Position numbers and translations under genes: made by a program. The notes beneath the pieces are model-generated. The model saw only the letters and a program-made list of their open reading frames with translations, was not told the origin of the DNA and searched no databases. DNA of 64,000 nucleotides from the NCBI RefSeq assembly GCF_000384235.1, contig NZ_KB913033.1:999164-1063163 (forward strand), written 5' to 3'. This DNA is from Hydrogenovibrio halophilus DSM 15072. GTDB lineage: Bacteria > Pseudomonadota > Gammaproteobacteria > Thiomicrospirales > Thiomicrospiraceae. Shown in pieces: positions 9,193 through 17,449 of the stretch (position 1 is the first letter of the stretch; each line of letters starts with the position of its first letter).

Positions 9193-12100
9193 GTGACTTT
9201 CAGGATACCTTGTTGGATTTTGCCGAGGACAATGCGCTGGCCGGTTTTCGTTTGCATCGGTTGGCGGTGTATAACTGGGGCACCTTTGATCACAAGGTCT
9301 ATACCCTCAATCTCAATGGCCAGAATTCATTGCTCACCGGGGATATTGGTTCGGGCAAATCCACGCTGGTGGATGCGGTGACCACGTTGCTGGTGCCCGC
9401 GCACAAAATTGCTTACAACAAGGCCGCCGGGGCAGACAGCAAAGAACGCTCATTGCGCTCCTATGTGATGGGTTATTTTCGTTCCACGCGCAGCGATTTG
9501 GGCGCAAAACAGGAAGCCTTGCGAGATGCCAATGACTATTCGGTGATTCTGGGGGTGTTTTACAACGAAGGCTATGATCACTGGGTCAGTCTTGCGCAGG
9601 TGTTTTGGTTAAAGGAAGGCCAAAATCAGCCTGACAAATTTTTTGTAGTGGCCGATCAGGCGCTGAGCATCGTTGACGATTTTTCCGACTTTGGCAAGGA
9701 CATCTCTGGGCTGAGAAAACGTTTCCGAGCGCGTCCTCTGGTTGAATTGTTTGATACCTACAAAGCCTACGCCGGTGCATTTCGCAAACGTTTTGGCCTG
9801 AAAAACGAGCAGGCGCTGGCGCTGTTTCATCAGACGGTGTCGATGAAGCAGGTGGGCAATCTCACCGATTTCGTGCGCCAACACATGCTCGAAGAGAGCC
9901 AGTCAACGCAAAAAGTGGACGCGCTGATTCGCCATTTTGATGATTTGAATCAGGCGCATCAACTGGTGCTCAAAGCCAAGCATCAGGTGAGTTTGCTTGA
10001 GCCCATGGTGGCAGATGGCCAACGCCATACCCAACTGCAAAACGAGCAGGCGCAATGGGAGGCCATGCGCGAAGGATTGGAAGGTTTTTTTGCCGAGCAG
10101 AAACTGGCGCTTTTGCAAAAACGCGAGCAGAGTCTACAAACCGATTTAACCCGCACGGAGGCACAGGTTGCGCAGTTGGAACGGCAAAAACAGGCGCAGC
10201 AAGGGCGGCGCGATGAGCTTAAACAGGCCATCAGCGACCACGGCGGTGATCGTTTGGCGGCGCTGCAAAAATCCATAGACGAAGCCAGAGAACATAAAAA
10301 GAAGTGTCAAAACAAATCTGAGGCATATCAGACCTTGCTGGCAGAAGTGGATTTGACGATGCCGGAAGATAACGTCGCTTTTGCCCAAGCTCGTCAAACC
10401 ATCAGCGATTTAACAGAGCAAACGGAACAACAGCAAACCGAGCTTGAAGCCCAGCAAAAAGAGCTGGAGTTTGAATTTCGTCGCCACAAGCAGTCGCATG
10501 ATGCACTGGATCAGGAGATTCAATCGCTCAAACAACGCAAAAACAATATTGATCAGGCGCAGATTCAAATTCGCCAGGCCCTGTGTGAGGCGCTGGATCT
10601 GGACGAAAATGAGATGCCGTTTGTGGGCGAACTGTTGCAGGTACGCGAAGAAGACCAGGCCTGGGAAGGGGCGATTGAGCGGATTCTGCACAACTTTGCC
10701 CTGTCGCTGTTGGTGCCCGATCGCCATTATACGGCTGTATCCGACTGGGTGGAACAGACCCGTTTAAAAGGTCGATTGGTGTACTATCGCATCAGACAGA
10801 CCCAACAATCACCAGGCCTGGTGACTTTGCATCCGCAATCACTGGCGCGCAAAGTGTCCATCAAACCGGACAGCGAATTTTACGATTATCTGCATGGGCA
10901 ATTGGCAAAACGCTTTGATTACGCCTGTTGTGAGTCGCTGGCGGACTTTCGCCGCGAAAAACAGGCAGTCACCTTGCAGGGACAGGTCAAATCCGGCGGT
11001 CAGCGCCATGAAAAAGACGACCGTCGGGCACTCAAGGATCGCCGGTTTTATGTGCTGGGCTGGTCCAATCAGGACAAGATCGCCGCCCTGAAAACCCAGG
11101 CCGACGAGTTGGAACAAACCCTGAAGGATCAATCCTCGGAAATCGCTCAATACAGCCAGCGCCTTGAGACGCTGAACCAACAGTTAAAAGCTTTGACCCA
11201 ACTGAGCCACTATCAGGACTTTGACGAACTCAACTGGTCCCATTGGGCGCGTCAGCTGGATCAGTTGATGGCCGAAAAAGCCGAACTGGAAGCCAGTCAC
11301 GACCAGCTGACCCTTTTGCAACGCCAGTTGGAAACGCTGGAAGACGAGATTCGCCATACCGATGAGAGCCGTAATGAACGCTATGGCGAACGGGGCGAAC
11401 TCAAATCCAAACTGGAGACCCTGGCGGAGGATCGGCAACAAACACAGGCGGTATTGACCCAACAACGCGAAAGCGAACGTTTCCATGACGCCTTACGCGA
11501 GGCACTCAATCAGGCCCAAACCGATTGGCAGCTGCAGGCGCAGCGGGTGGAAAGCATTGAACCTCGCCAGAGAGCCATGCGCGAGACAATTCAATCGCAA
11601 ATTGACAAGCTGCGCCAAAAATTGGAACGCCAACATACCAGACTGGTGCAGATGATTCAGGATTTTTGCCACCAGTATCCGGCGGAAACCAAAGACTTCT
11701 CAGCGGATATTGCAGGCCTGGTGGAATTTGAAGGGCTGTTGAACCAGCTGTTGGCGGACGATCTGCCGCGATTTGAGGCCCGTTTTAAAGAACAGCTCAA
11801 TCAAAACACCATCAACCAGATCTCGCACTTTAAAGTCCAGCTCAAACAAGCGCAGCTGGAAATCAAAGAACGCATTGAAATTATCAATCAGTCACTGGCC
11901 GACATTGACTATAACCCGGGGCGTTTCATTCGTCTGGAATTGGCCCCCAATCCGGACCCGGAAATCAAAGCCTTTTATCAGGAACTGGAGGCCTGCACCG
12001 AAAACACCCTGACCGGTTCCCAGGACGAACAATACAGCGAGGCCAAGTTTTTGCAGGTCAAGGCCTTGATTGACCGCTTTGCCGGGCGTGAAGGCCTGGT

Positions 12101-12620
12101 GGATCTGGACAAACGCTGGACTGCCAAGGTCACCGATGTGCGCAACTTTTATCAGTTTTCCGCCTCCGAGCGTTATCGGGAAGACGACACCGAGCATGAA
12201 CACTACAGCGACTCGGCGGGTAAATCCGGCGGGCAGAAAGAAAAACTCGCCTATACCGTTCTGGCCGCCAGTCTGGCCTATCAATTCGGCCTGGAATGGG
12301 GCGAAGTCAAATCCCGCAGTTTCCGTTTTGTGGTGATTGATGAAGCCTTTGGACGCGGTTCCGATGACTCGGCACGGTTTGGGCTGGACTTATTCCAAAA
12401 ACTGAATCTGCAATTGTTGATCGTCACCCCCAAGCAAAAAATTCATGTGATCGAACCCTTTGTCGCCAATGTGGGGTTTGTCACCAACCGGGATGGCCGT
12501 GAATCGCAACTGCGCAACCTCACCATCGAACAACATCTGGAACAAAAAGCCAGGTTCCTCAACGCTTCATCCAGTGCTTCGCTTCAACCTGAGCCGACTC
12601 ACTTAAATACAGACAAATAG
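9189..12620 (+). CDS. jetC: Wadjet SMC-like ATPase JetC
   Basis: The 1143-residue SMC/MukB-like motor of Wadjet, which uses ATP to extrude plasmid DNA loops. Visible parts in order: N-terminal head with Walker A GDIGSGKSTL (about 51-60), a long coiled coil rich in Q, E and K with a hinge-like globular part around 480-620, and a C-terminal head with the ABC signature GKSGGQKEKLA (about 1011-1021) and Walker B FVVIDEAFGRGSDD (about 1047-1060, catalytic Glu 1052). Length and order are normal and all ATPase motifs are intact. It overlaps jetB by 4 bp. The palindrome ACCAGGCCTGGT occurs at 10811 inside this gene, read as P-G-L-V. Confidence 0.95.
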   Translation: MSDFQDTLLDFAEDNALAGFRLHRLAVYNWGTFDHKVYTLNLNGQNSLLTGDIGSGKSTLVDAVTTLLVPAHKIAYNKAAGADSKERSLRSYVMGYFRSTRSDLGAKQEALRDANDYSVILGVFYNEGYDHWVSLAQVFWLKEGQNQPDKFFVVADQALSIVDDFSDFGKDISGLRKRFRARPLVELFDTYKAYAGAFRKRFGLKNEQALALFHQTVSMKQVGNLTDFVRQHMLEESQSTQKVDALIRHFDDLNQAHQLVLKAKHQVSLLEPMVADGQRHTQLQNEQAQWEAMREGLEGFFAEQKLALLQKREQSLQTDLTRTEAQVAQLERQKQAQQGRRDELKQAISDHGGDRLAALQKSIDEAREHKKKCQNKSEAYQTLLAEVDLTMPEDNVAFAQARQTISDLTEQTEQQQTELEAQQKELEFEFRRHKQSHDALDQEIQSLKQRKNNIDQAQIQIRQALCEALDLDENEMPFVGELLQVREEDQAWEGAIERILHNFALSLLVPDRHYTAVSDWVEQTRLKGRLVYYRIRQTQQSPGLVTLHPQSLARKVSIKPDSEFYDYLHGQLAKRFDYACCESLADFRREKQAVTLQGQVKSGGQRHEKDDRRALKDRRFYVLGWSNQDKIAALKTQADELEQTLKDQSSEIAQYSQRLETLNQQLKALTQLSHYQDFDELNWSHWARQLDQLMAEKAELEASHDQLTLLQRQLETLEDEIRHTDESRNERYGERGELKSKLETLAEDRQQTQAVLTQQRESERFHDALREALNQAQTDWQLQAQRVESIEPRQRAMRETIQSQIDKLRQKLERQHTRLVQMIQDFCHQYPAETKDFSADIAGLVEFEGLLNQLLADDLPRFEARFKEQLNQNTINQISHFKVQLKQAQLEIKERIEIINQSLADIDYNPGRFIRLELAPNPDPEIKAFYQELEACTENTLTGSQDEQYSEAKFLQVKALIDRFAGREGLVDLDKRWTAKVTDVRNFYQFSASERYREDDTEHEHYSDSAGKSGGQKEKLAYTVLAASLAYQFGLEWGEVKSRSFRFVVIDEAFGRGSDDSARFGLDLFQKLNLQLLIVTPKQKIHVIEPFVANVGFVTNRDGRESQLRNLTIEQHLEQKARFLNASSSASLQPEPTHLNTDK
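10811..10822. repeat. Palindromic repeat ACCAGGCCTGGT (inside jetC)
   Basis: Exact copy of the 12-bp palindrome found throughout the window. Here it lies in the hinge half of jetC, in the frame that encodes Pro-Gly-Leu-Val. Confidence 0.85.
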
Positions 12621-12643
12621 AGACAGATAAACAGGCAGCCATC

Positions 12644-13081
12644 ATGACACCGGAAACAGAGCAGGACATCCGTTGGATTCAGCGTTTTGATAACTTTAAA
12701 CGCGCATTGAAACAGCTTGATAATGCGGTTGCGATAAAAACACAGCGTGATCTATCTGAACTGGAACAACAAGGGATGATTCAGGCTTTTGAATATAACT
12801 ACGAACTGGCATGGAATGTGATAAAGGATTTTTATCAGCATCAGGGTGAGTTGAATATTCAGGGCAGTCGAGATGCGTTTCGCCTGGCTTTCAGGCGCGG
12901 TTTCATCCATGATGAAGCGGTTTGGTTTGAAATGATTGAAAGTCGTGCTTTGAGTGTGAATACGTATGATAAAGACACTTCCTCAAAGCTTGTTGATGCG
13001 ATTGAGCATTCATACTACCCTGTATTTTGCCGATTAAAGCATGACTTTGAGGCCTATTTGGATCACAAGGAAAATGCATGA
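12644..13081 (+). CDS. hepT: HEPN-domain toxin-like protein HepT (HI0074 type), catalytic His replaced
   Basis: A 145-residue all-helical protein of the HI0074/nucleotidyltransferase substrate-binding group, the HEPN half of HEPN/MNT toxin-antitoxin pairs. The pattern of the family is clear (RDLSELEQQGMIQAFEYNYELAWNVIKDF, then FEMIESRALSVNTYDK). HEPN RNases of this group carry an R-x4-H motif, normally within RNLxxHTY; here the sequence reads R-A-L-S-V-N-T-Y, with Asn where His is expected. RNase activity may therefore be lost. The gene starts 23 bp after jetC and its stop overlaps the mntA start. It could be a silenced toxin or an accessory factor of the Wadjet operon. Confidence 0.87.
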   Translation: MTPETEQDIRWIQRFDNFKRALKQLDNAVAIKTQRDLSELEQQGMIQAFEYNYELAWNVIKDFYQHQGELNIQGSRDAFRLAFRRGFIHDEAVWFEMIESRALSVNTYDKDTSSKLVDAIEHSYYPVFCRLKHDFEAYLDHKENA

Positions 13082-13413
13082 CAGAAGCACGACAATACGG
13101 CTTACGTCTAAGTGTGATTGAAGCCATGCAAGCGGTACTGGCCAGGTTTCCCGAGATCGAAACCGCCCTGCTGTATGGTTCCCGCGCCAAAGGCAATTTC
13201 AAAACCGGGTCGGACATTGACTTAACGCTCAAGCTCAAACCCGGCGTTGAACCCAGCTTATCCCTGTTGTTTTCCGTGGATGAAGCACTGGATGATTTGG
13301 ATTTGATTTATACCATCGACCTGTCGCTGTTTGCCCATATCGATAACCCCAACCTGATTGATCACATTCAGCGAGTAGGTCAGGTCTTTTATCAAGCGCC
13401 CGCTGACGCATGA
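13078..13413 (+). CDS. mntA: MNT-domain nucleotidyltransferase antitoxin MntA
   Basis: A 111-residue minimal nucleotidyltransferase. The GSx10DxD catalytic signature is complete: G34-S35 followed ten residues later by D46-I-D48 (LLYGSRAKGNFKTGSDIDL). In characterised pairs MntA inactivates HepT by adding AMP to a tyrosine near the HEPN active site; HepT here still has a Tyr two residues after the altered position (N-T-Y). The start overlaps hepT and the stop overlaps the jetD start (ATGA), so hepT, mntA and jetD form one translationally coupled unit. Antitoxin role is inferred from family and context. Confidence 0.9.
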   Translation: MTEARQYGLRLSVIEAMQAVLARFPEIETALLYGSRAKGNFKTGSDIDLTLKLKPGVEPSLSLLFSVDEALDDLDLIYTIDLSLFAHIDNPNLIDHIQRVGQVFYQAPADA

Positions 13414-14579
13414 TTCCGGTTGTCGAGATCAAAGCCAAACTCACCAAACGCTGGCTATCGCATTATTTGCCAGACAGCTTATCGACCGAATCTGATGTCT
13501 TTCCATTGCGTGTCGGCCTAAAACCGCCCACCGATAAGCAACTACGCCAGGATTTTGAGGCGGTCAAACGCTGGGTCCAAGACTATGCACAGTGGGAGAA
13601 CCCCCCTTTCAGAATCGAATGGCAAAGCAAACGCACCAGTCTGGGTAAAAACGATTTTCCCCGGGCGCTGGTGTTTGAGCATATCGAGCAGCTGGCCGTG
13701 TTTATCCAAAAAAAGCAGGAGTTAAAACGTTTCCAGAGATTATCTCATCAACTGATCGAGGCGTTTGCGGCTTTAAAACCCTTTTGTCAACGCGCCCCCG
13801 CCAAGGTATTGCATTATGACCAGGCCTGGTCAAAATTGCTGGCGTTTATGCAATGGCGCTGGGACAACCCTGAGCCAACAATCTATTTGCGTCAGGTGCC
13901 GCTGACCGGGATCGACAGCAAATTTCTGGAGGCGCATAAAGCCATACTGGCCGAATGTTTCAACGCCATTTTGCCAACCGATCACATTCACAGCGAATTT
14001 ACCGGGATCAAACAATTCTGTGCGCGTTTTGGTTTTCTGGATCAAACTGAGCAGCTTCAGGCGCGCTTGCTCGACCCTAATCAATCGCTGAACGGCTTTA
14101 AGACCTTCAGCGCTCCCATCAACGAATGGCAGACATTTGCACCCCAGGCGTTTGACATCCAGCAGGTGTGGATCACGGAAAACAAAGTCAATTTTCTGGC
14201 CTTTCCAGCGCTGCCCAACAGTCTGATTTTATTTGGTCAGGGCTTCGGTTTTGCCCATTGGCAGCAGTTAGGTTGGCTGAAGGATTTACCCATCCGCTAT
14301 TGGGGCGACATCGACACCCACGGGTTTGCGATTTTAAATCAGCTGCGACAGGTGTGGCCGCAAACCACCAGTGAGCTGATGGATGAGGCCACCCTGTTGG
14401 CGCACCGTCCCCTGTGGGGCACAGAGCCCAAACCGACCCGGGCAACACTGAACGCTTTAACCGCGGATGAACAGGCTCTGTACCAAGCGCTGCAACACAA
14501 CCGGTTTGGACCCGCCATTCGACTGGAACAGGAGCGCATTGGTTATGACTGGTTGCAATCCGCCCTGCCGCCCTGTTAA
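13410..14579 (+). CDS. jetD: Wadjet nuclease subunit JetD (DUF3322/DUF2220, Toprim-like)
   Basis: The 389-residue nuclease that cleaves plasmids captured by JetABC. The N-terminal half is the DUF3322 arm; the C-terminal DUF2220 half has the Toprim-like metal site, with E257 in WITENKVNFLAFP and the D-x-D pair D300/D302 in YWGDIDTHGFAIL, followed by the conserved RLEQERIGYDWL near the end. All metal ligands expected for the family are present. The start overlaps mntA by 4 bp instead of following jetC directly, the strongest sign that the hepT-mntA pair is built into the operon. A copy of ACCAGGCCTGGT at 13819 is read as Gln-Ala-Trp (YDQAWSK). Confidence 0.94.
   Translation: MIPVVEIKAKLTKRWLSHYLPDSLSTESDVFPLRVGLKPPTDKQLRQDFEAVKRWVQDYAQWENPPFRIEWQSKRTSLGKNDFPRALVFEHIEQLAVFIQKKQELKRFQRLSHQLIEAFAALKPFCQRAPAKVLHYDQAWSKLLAFMQWRWDNPEPTIYLRQVPLTGIDSKFLEAHKAILAECFNAILPTDHIHSEFTGIKQFCARFGFLDQTEQLQARLLDPNQSLNGFKTFSAPINEWQTFAPQAFDIQQVWITENKVNFLAFPALPNSLILFGQGFGFAHWQQLGWLKDLPIRYWGDIDTHGFAILNQLRQVWPQTTSELMDEATLLAHRPLWGTEPKPTRATLNALTADEQALYQALQHNRFGPAIRLEQERIGYDWLQSALPPC
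13819..13830. repeat. Palindromic repeat ACCAGGCCTGGT (inside jetD)
   Basis: Exact copy, followed by caaaa as at several intergenic copies, and read in the frame D-Q-A-W. Confidence 0.85.
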
Positions 14580-14665
14580 GCGATTGGTGCCGGAACAGAT
14601 CAACAGGCTGGGCGATGGCGACGATTTGTGGTAGGGTTTGGAACAAATCAAACGGAATGCACGCC

Positions 14666-15085
14666 ATGAAAACCTATCAGAAAACCTTGAATTTTCATCA
14701 GTCTTCGCGCGGAACTTTTAACATTACCACCAATATCAATGAGGTGGTCAAACAAAGCGGAATCAGAACGGGGTTGTGTCAGGCCTTTATTCTGCATACC
14801 TCGGCCTCGCTGATGATCACGGAAAACACGGACCCTGCGGTTCGGGAAGACATCGAACACTGGATGCAGACCCATGTCAAAGACGGTGATCCGGCCTACC
14901 GACACAGCGACGAAGGCCCGGACGATATGTCGTCACACCTGCGAACGCTGCTGACCCAGACCAGCCAGACCCTGCCCGTGACCAACGGCAAGTTGAATCT
15001 GGGTACCTGGCAGGCCATTTTTTTGTACGAACACCGTACCGGCGTGTTCAGCCGTCATGTGGTGGTGACGGTTCAGGGCGAATAA
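14666..15085 (+). CDS. yjbQ: YjbQ family protein (UPF0047)
   Basis: A 139-residue UPF0047 protein. Family features: a beta-rich N-terminus (FHQSSRGTFNITTNINEVV), the conserved LHTSASLMITENTDP with its metal-binding His, the HRHSDEGPDDMSSH-like segment (here YRHSDEGPDDMSSHLR), and the C-terminal GTWQAIFLYEHRTG. Members form trimers and E. coli YjbQ has been reported to have thiamine-phosphate synthase side activity, but the physiological role is unsettled. The ATG at 14666 is chosen over an upstream start because family similarity begins there. It follows jetD by about 90 bp and looks like a normal chromosomal gene marking the end of the defence island. Confidence 0.88.
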   Translation: MKTYQKTLNFHQSSRGTFNITTNINEVVKQSGIRTGLCQAFILHTSASLMITENTDPAVREDIEHWMQTHVKDGDPAYRHSDEGPDDMSSHLRTLLTQTSQTLPVTNGKLNLGTWQAIFLYEHRTGVFSRHVVVTVQGE

Positions 15086-15113
15086 GCGTTTTTCTTTGAG
15101 TCCTTGCGCGATA

Positions 15114-15371
15114 TCAGCGGCGCTGGTAACCCATTTCGATCATGCAGTCGGTGTAACTGAGCGGCACCGCTTTCTGGCTGCGTACCTGAACGCTGGACAC
15201 GCCCTGCCGATTTTCCCACTGACCCATGGCTTCCTGTTTGCAATAAAGCTGATCGGCCCGGAACTGGCCGGGACTCTGACCGGGTTTGGGTTGGAACTCA
15301 GCCGTGGTGGCGCAGGCGCTGAGACCCATTGCCAAAACCACCAGGCCTGGTAAAAAAAGCCTTTGTTTCAT
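15114..15371 (-). CDS. Small outer-membrane-type lipoprotein
   Basis: An 85-residue precursor with a clear lipoprotein signal: KQR, a hydrophobic run (LFLPGLVVLAMG) and the lipobox LSAC, giving a mature protein of about 67 residues (after Cys: ATTAEFQPKPGQSP). The mature part has a single further Cys (LYCKQE) and one near the end (DCMIEMGYQ), which could form a disulfide. I do not recognise the family. The ATG at 15371 is preferred; a start 12 codons upstream would put charged residues before the signal. It lies just downstream of the Na/Pi cotransporter gene on the same strand. The palindrome at 15340 falls inside the signal-peptide codons. Confidence 0.7.
   Translation of the reverse strand: MKQRLFLPGLVVLAMGLSACATTAEFQPKPGQSPGQFRADQLYCKQEAMGQWENRQGVSSVQVRSQKAVPLSYTDCMIEMGYQRR
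15340..15351. repeat. Palindromic repeat ACCAGGCCTGGT (in the lipoprotein signal peptide)
   Basis: Exact copy, flanked by cc on the left and a run of seven A on the right. On the coding strand it reads Pro-Gly-Leu-Val. Confidence 0.85.
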
Positions 15372-15403
15372 TTTTGACCTTCCCAGTGCTTTCAACATTT
15401 GCC

Positions 15404-17203
15404 TCATTGTCCTTCCTGGGTGGCGGTGGTGTTGAGCTGATAACGGGCCACGCGTTTGGCCAGGGTATGCAAACGTTTGAATGCATCCACAATCTGCATT
15501 TCCAGTCGGAATATCATCACCCGTTGATCATCGGCCTTGAAACGTTTGGTCTGGTGTTCCAATGCATTCTGAATCAGGTGATCGATTTTGGCCTTCACCG
15601 CCAGCACTTCGTGCGCGGCTTCGTCACTGGCTTCCACTTGCGATTTCAGCGCGTGGTCAATGCCATGCCCCACTTCCCGCGCCAGATCGCCCAGCAGATT
15701 GAGCATGGTTTCGCTGGGTTGGATTTTGTTTTCAAACGCCTGATGTTTCGCTTGAATAATGCCATTGTCCACGGTTTCAATCATGGATTCCAGAATATTG
15801 GTGACGCTGATCAGACGCATGTATCGTCGTTGCTGGTTTTCATCCAGATCCGCCTGAGAAATGCGACCCAGATAATACAGAATCTTGCGCTGATAGGTCA
15901 GCAGCTTGTCGGTGTAATTGTCTTCAAAAGCAATGCGGTTGATGCTGGTGAATTCCTTGGCATCGATCGTGTGCTTGAAGAATTTTTCAAATTTCTGCCG
16001 AAAAATGTTCAATTCGGACAGGGCCGCGTCCATCGCCATACTGGGGGATTTCAGCAGGGCGTCGTCCAGAAACTGGGGGACAAAATGGCGCTGGGCCTTG
16101 TCGCTTTCCCCAATGGGTACCAGTTTGTACACCACCCAGATAAACACCGGAATCAACGGCAAAAACAGCAACAGCGCGGTGAATTTGAAAATGGTGTTGG
16201 CGTTGGCGATTTCACGCGGGGTGTTGGCCGCCAGAGCCGCCATCTCATCCAACCCGGTCGCCGTGGGGGAAATGCTGGTGGCCAGATAAGCCAGAACGCC
16301 GATAAACGGCAACCAGATCAACACGCCCAGCACATTGAACCCCACATGCACCAGAGCGGTCCGCACCGCGTCCCGCGATTTGCCAATCGATGCCAGCATC
16401 GCAGTAAAACAGGTACCGATGTCCGCCCCCATCACCAACGCAATCCCGGCAGGCAAGGTCAAAAACCCGTTGCTGGCCATCACAATCACAATGCCAATGG
16501 TGGCCGAGGACGACTGCACCAGCGCGGTAAAAAACATGCCCACCAGAATCCCGTAAAACGGGTTCTGCAGTTCGTGCATCAATTCCAGAAACGGTGCGTA
16601 ATCACGCAACGGGGCCATGCCTTCGCTCATAACATTCATGCCGAAAAAGATCAGACCCAGCCCCAGAATCAATTCCCCCAGACTGCGGGTTTTGCTGATT
16701 TTGGCGGCAAACTTGATCACAAAACCGACCGCGATCATGGCCAGCGCCAGATTGGTGATTTTAAAGGCCACAATCTGGGCGGTAATGGTGGTACCGAGAT
16801 TGGCCCCCATGATGATGCTGGCGGCCTGTGCCACGGTAATCAGCCCGGCGGACACAAACCCCACCACCAGCACCGTGGTCACGGACGACGACTGAATTAC
16901 CGCCGTGACAATGGCCCCGGAAATGGCCCCGGTGATCCGGTTGACCGTCAGTTTTTCCAACAGAGTTTTCATTTTTTCGCCGGCGACCGTCAGCAGGCCC
17001 TTGATCAGCAAATCCAACCCGAACAGAAACAGCGCCAGCCCGCCCAGCAGCTCCATTGACATCGGCAGCCAATCCAATTCGGTTTGGGCGTTCTGGGTAA
17101 TGTCTGTCGGCTCGGCCGCCCACACAGGCGATACCAGTAACCACCAGGCGGCCAGCATCAAGGAAACACTGAACAAGGTCCAAAGCACCCGCTGAGCGCT
17201 CAT
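15404..17203 (-). CDS. Na+/phosphate cotransporter family protein with C-terminal PhoU-like domain
   Basis: An inner-membrane protein of about 599 residues of the NptA/YjbB group. Two inverted transport repeats each carry the family motif QSSS (AVIQSSSVTTVLVV and ALVQSSSATIGIVIV), the sodium/phosphate site. The last 220 residues are a soluble helical PhoU-like domain. An N-terminal hydrophobic segment ending in SPVWA-A may be a cleaved signal or an extra helix. The ATG at 17203 is preferred to a TTG 16 codons upstream. Family members move phosphate, in some cases outward, and the PhoU part is probably regulatory. It stands alone between the lipoprotein gene and the divergent mrp operon. Confidence 0.88.
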   Translation of the reverse strand: MSAQRVLWTLFSVSLMLAAWWLLVSPVWAAEPTDITQNAQTELDWLPMSMELLGGLALFLFGLDLLIKGLLTVAGEKMKTLLEKLTVNRITGAISGAIVTAVIQSSSVTTVLVVGFVSAGLITVAQAASIIMGANLGTTITAQIVAFKITNLALAMIAVGFVIKFAAKISKTRSLGELILGLGLIFFGMNVMSEGMAPLRDYAPFLELMHELQNPFYGILVGMFFTALVQSSSATIGIVIVMASNGFLTLPAGIALVMGADIGTCFTAMLASIGKSRDAVRTALVHVGFNVLGVLIWLPFIGVLAYLATSISPTATGLDEMAALAANTPREIANANTIFKFTALLLFLPLIPVFIWVVYKLVPIGESDKAQRHFVPQFLDDALLKSPSMAMDAALSELNIFRQKFEKFFKHTIDAKEFTSINRIAFEDNYTDKLLTYQRKILYYLGRISQADLDENQQRRYMRLISVTNILESMIETVDNGIIQAKHQAFENKIQPSETMLNLLGDLAREVGHGIDHALKSQVEASDEAAHEVLAVKAKIDHLIQNALEHQTKRFKADDQRVMIFRLEMQIVDAFKRLHTLAKRVARYQLNTTATQEGQ

Positions 17204-17449
17204 CTCAGTCGGACCATAGCATTTCAGCCATGAAAACCATTTCTGTTGCAAAACCGCCTCCCGATCTTTTTTGTTTCAATAATACGGCATTATGTCACTG
17301 TGAATGGTTTCTGTCACATTCTTGTCATAAAGCGCGCTTAGGGGTGATCAACGCGATGGATTACCCGTTTGGCATCGGCCGTTTGTATTGACAGTAAAAG
17401 CGGTTGTGGTAACCTTTTCAGCCTATATATTTAATTGATAGCGACTTTA

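Noticed and set aside
15329..17059. 576-codon open frame on the plus strand, antisense to the Na/Pi cotransporter gene
   Set aside because: Its translation is low-complexity (rich in H, Q, N, G) and the opposite strand encodes a clear transporter with both QSSS motifs; it is a by-product of codon bias.
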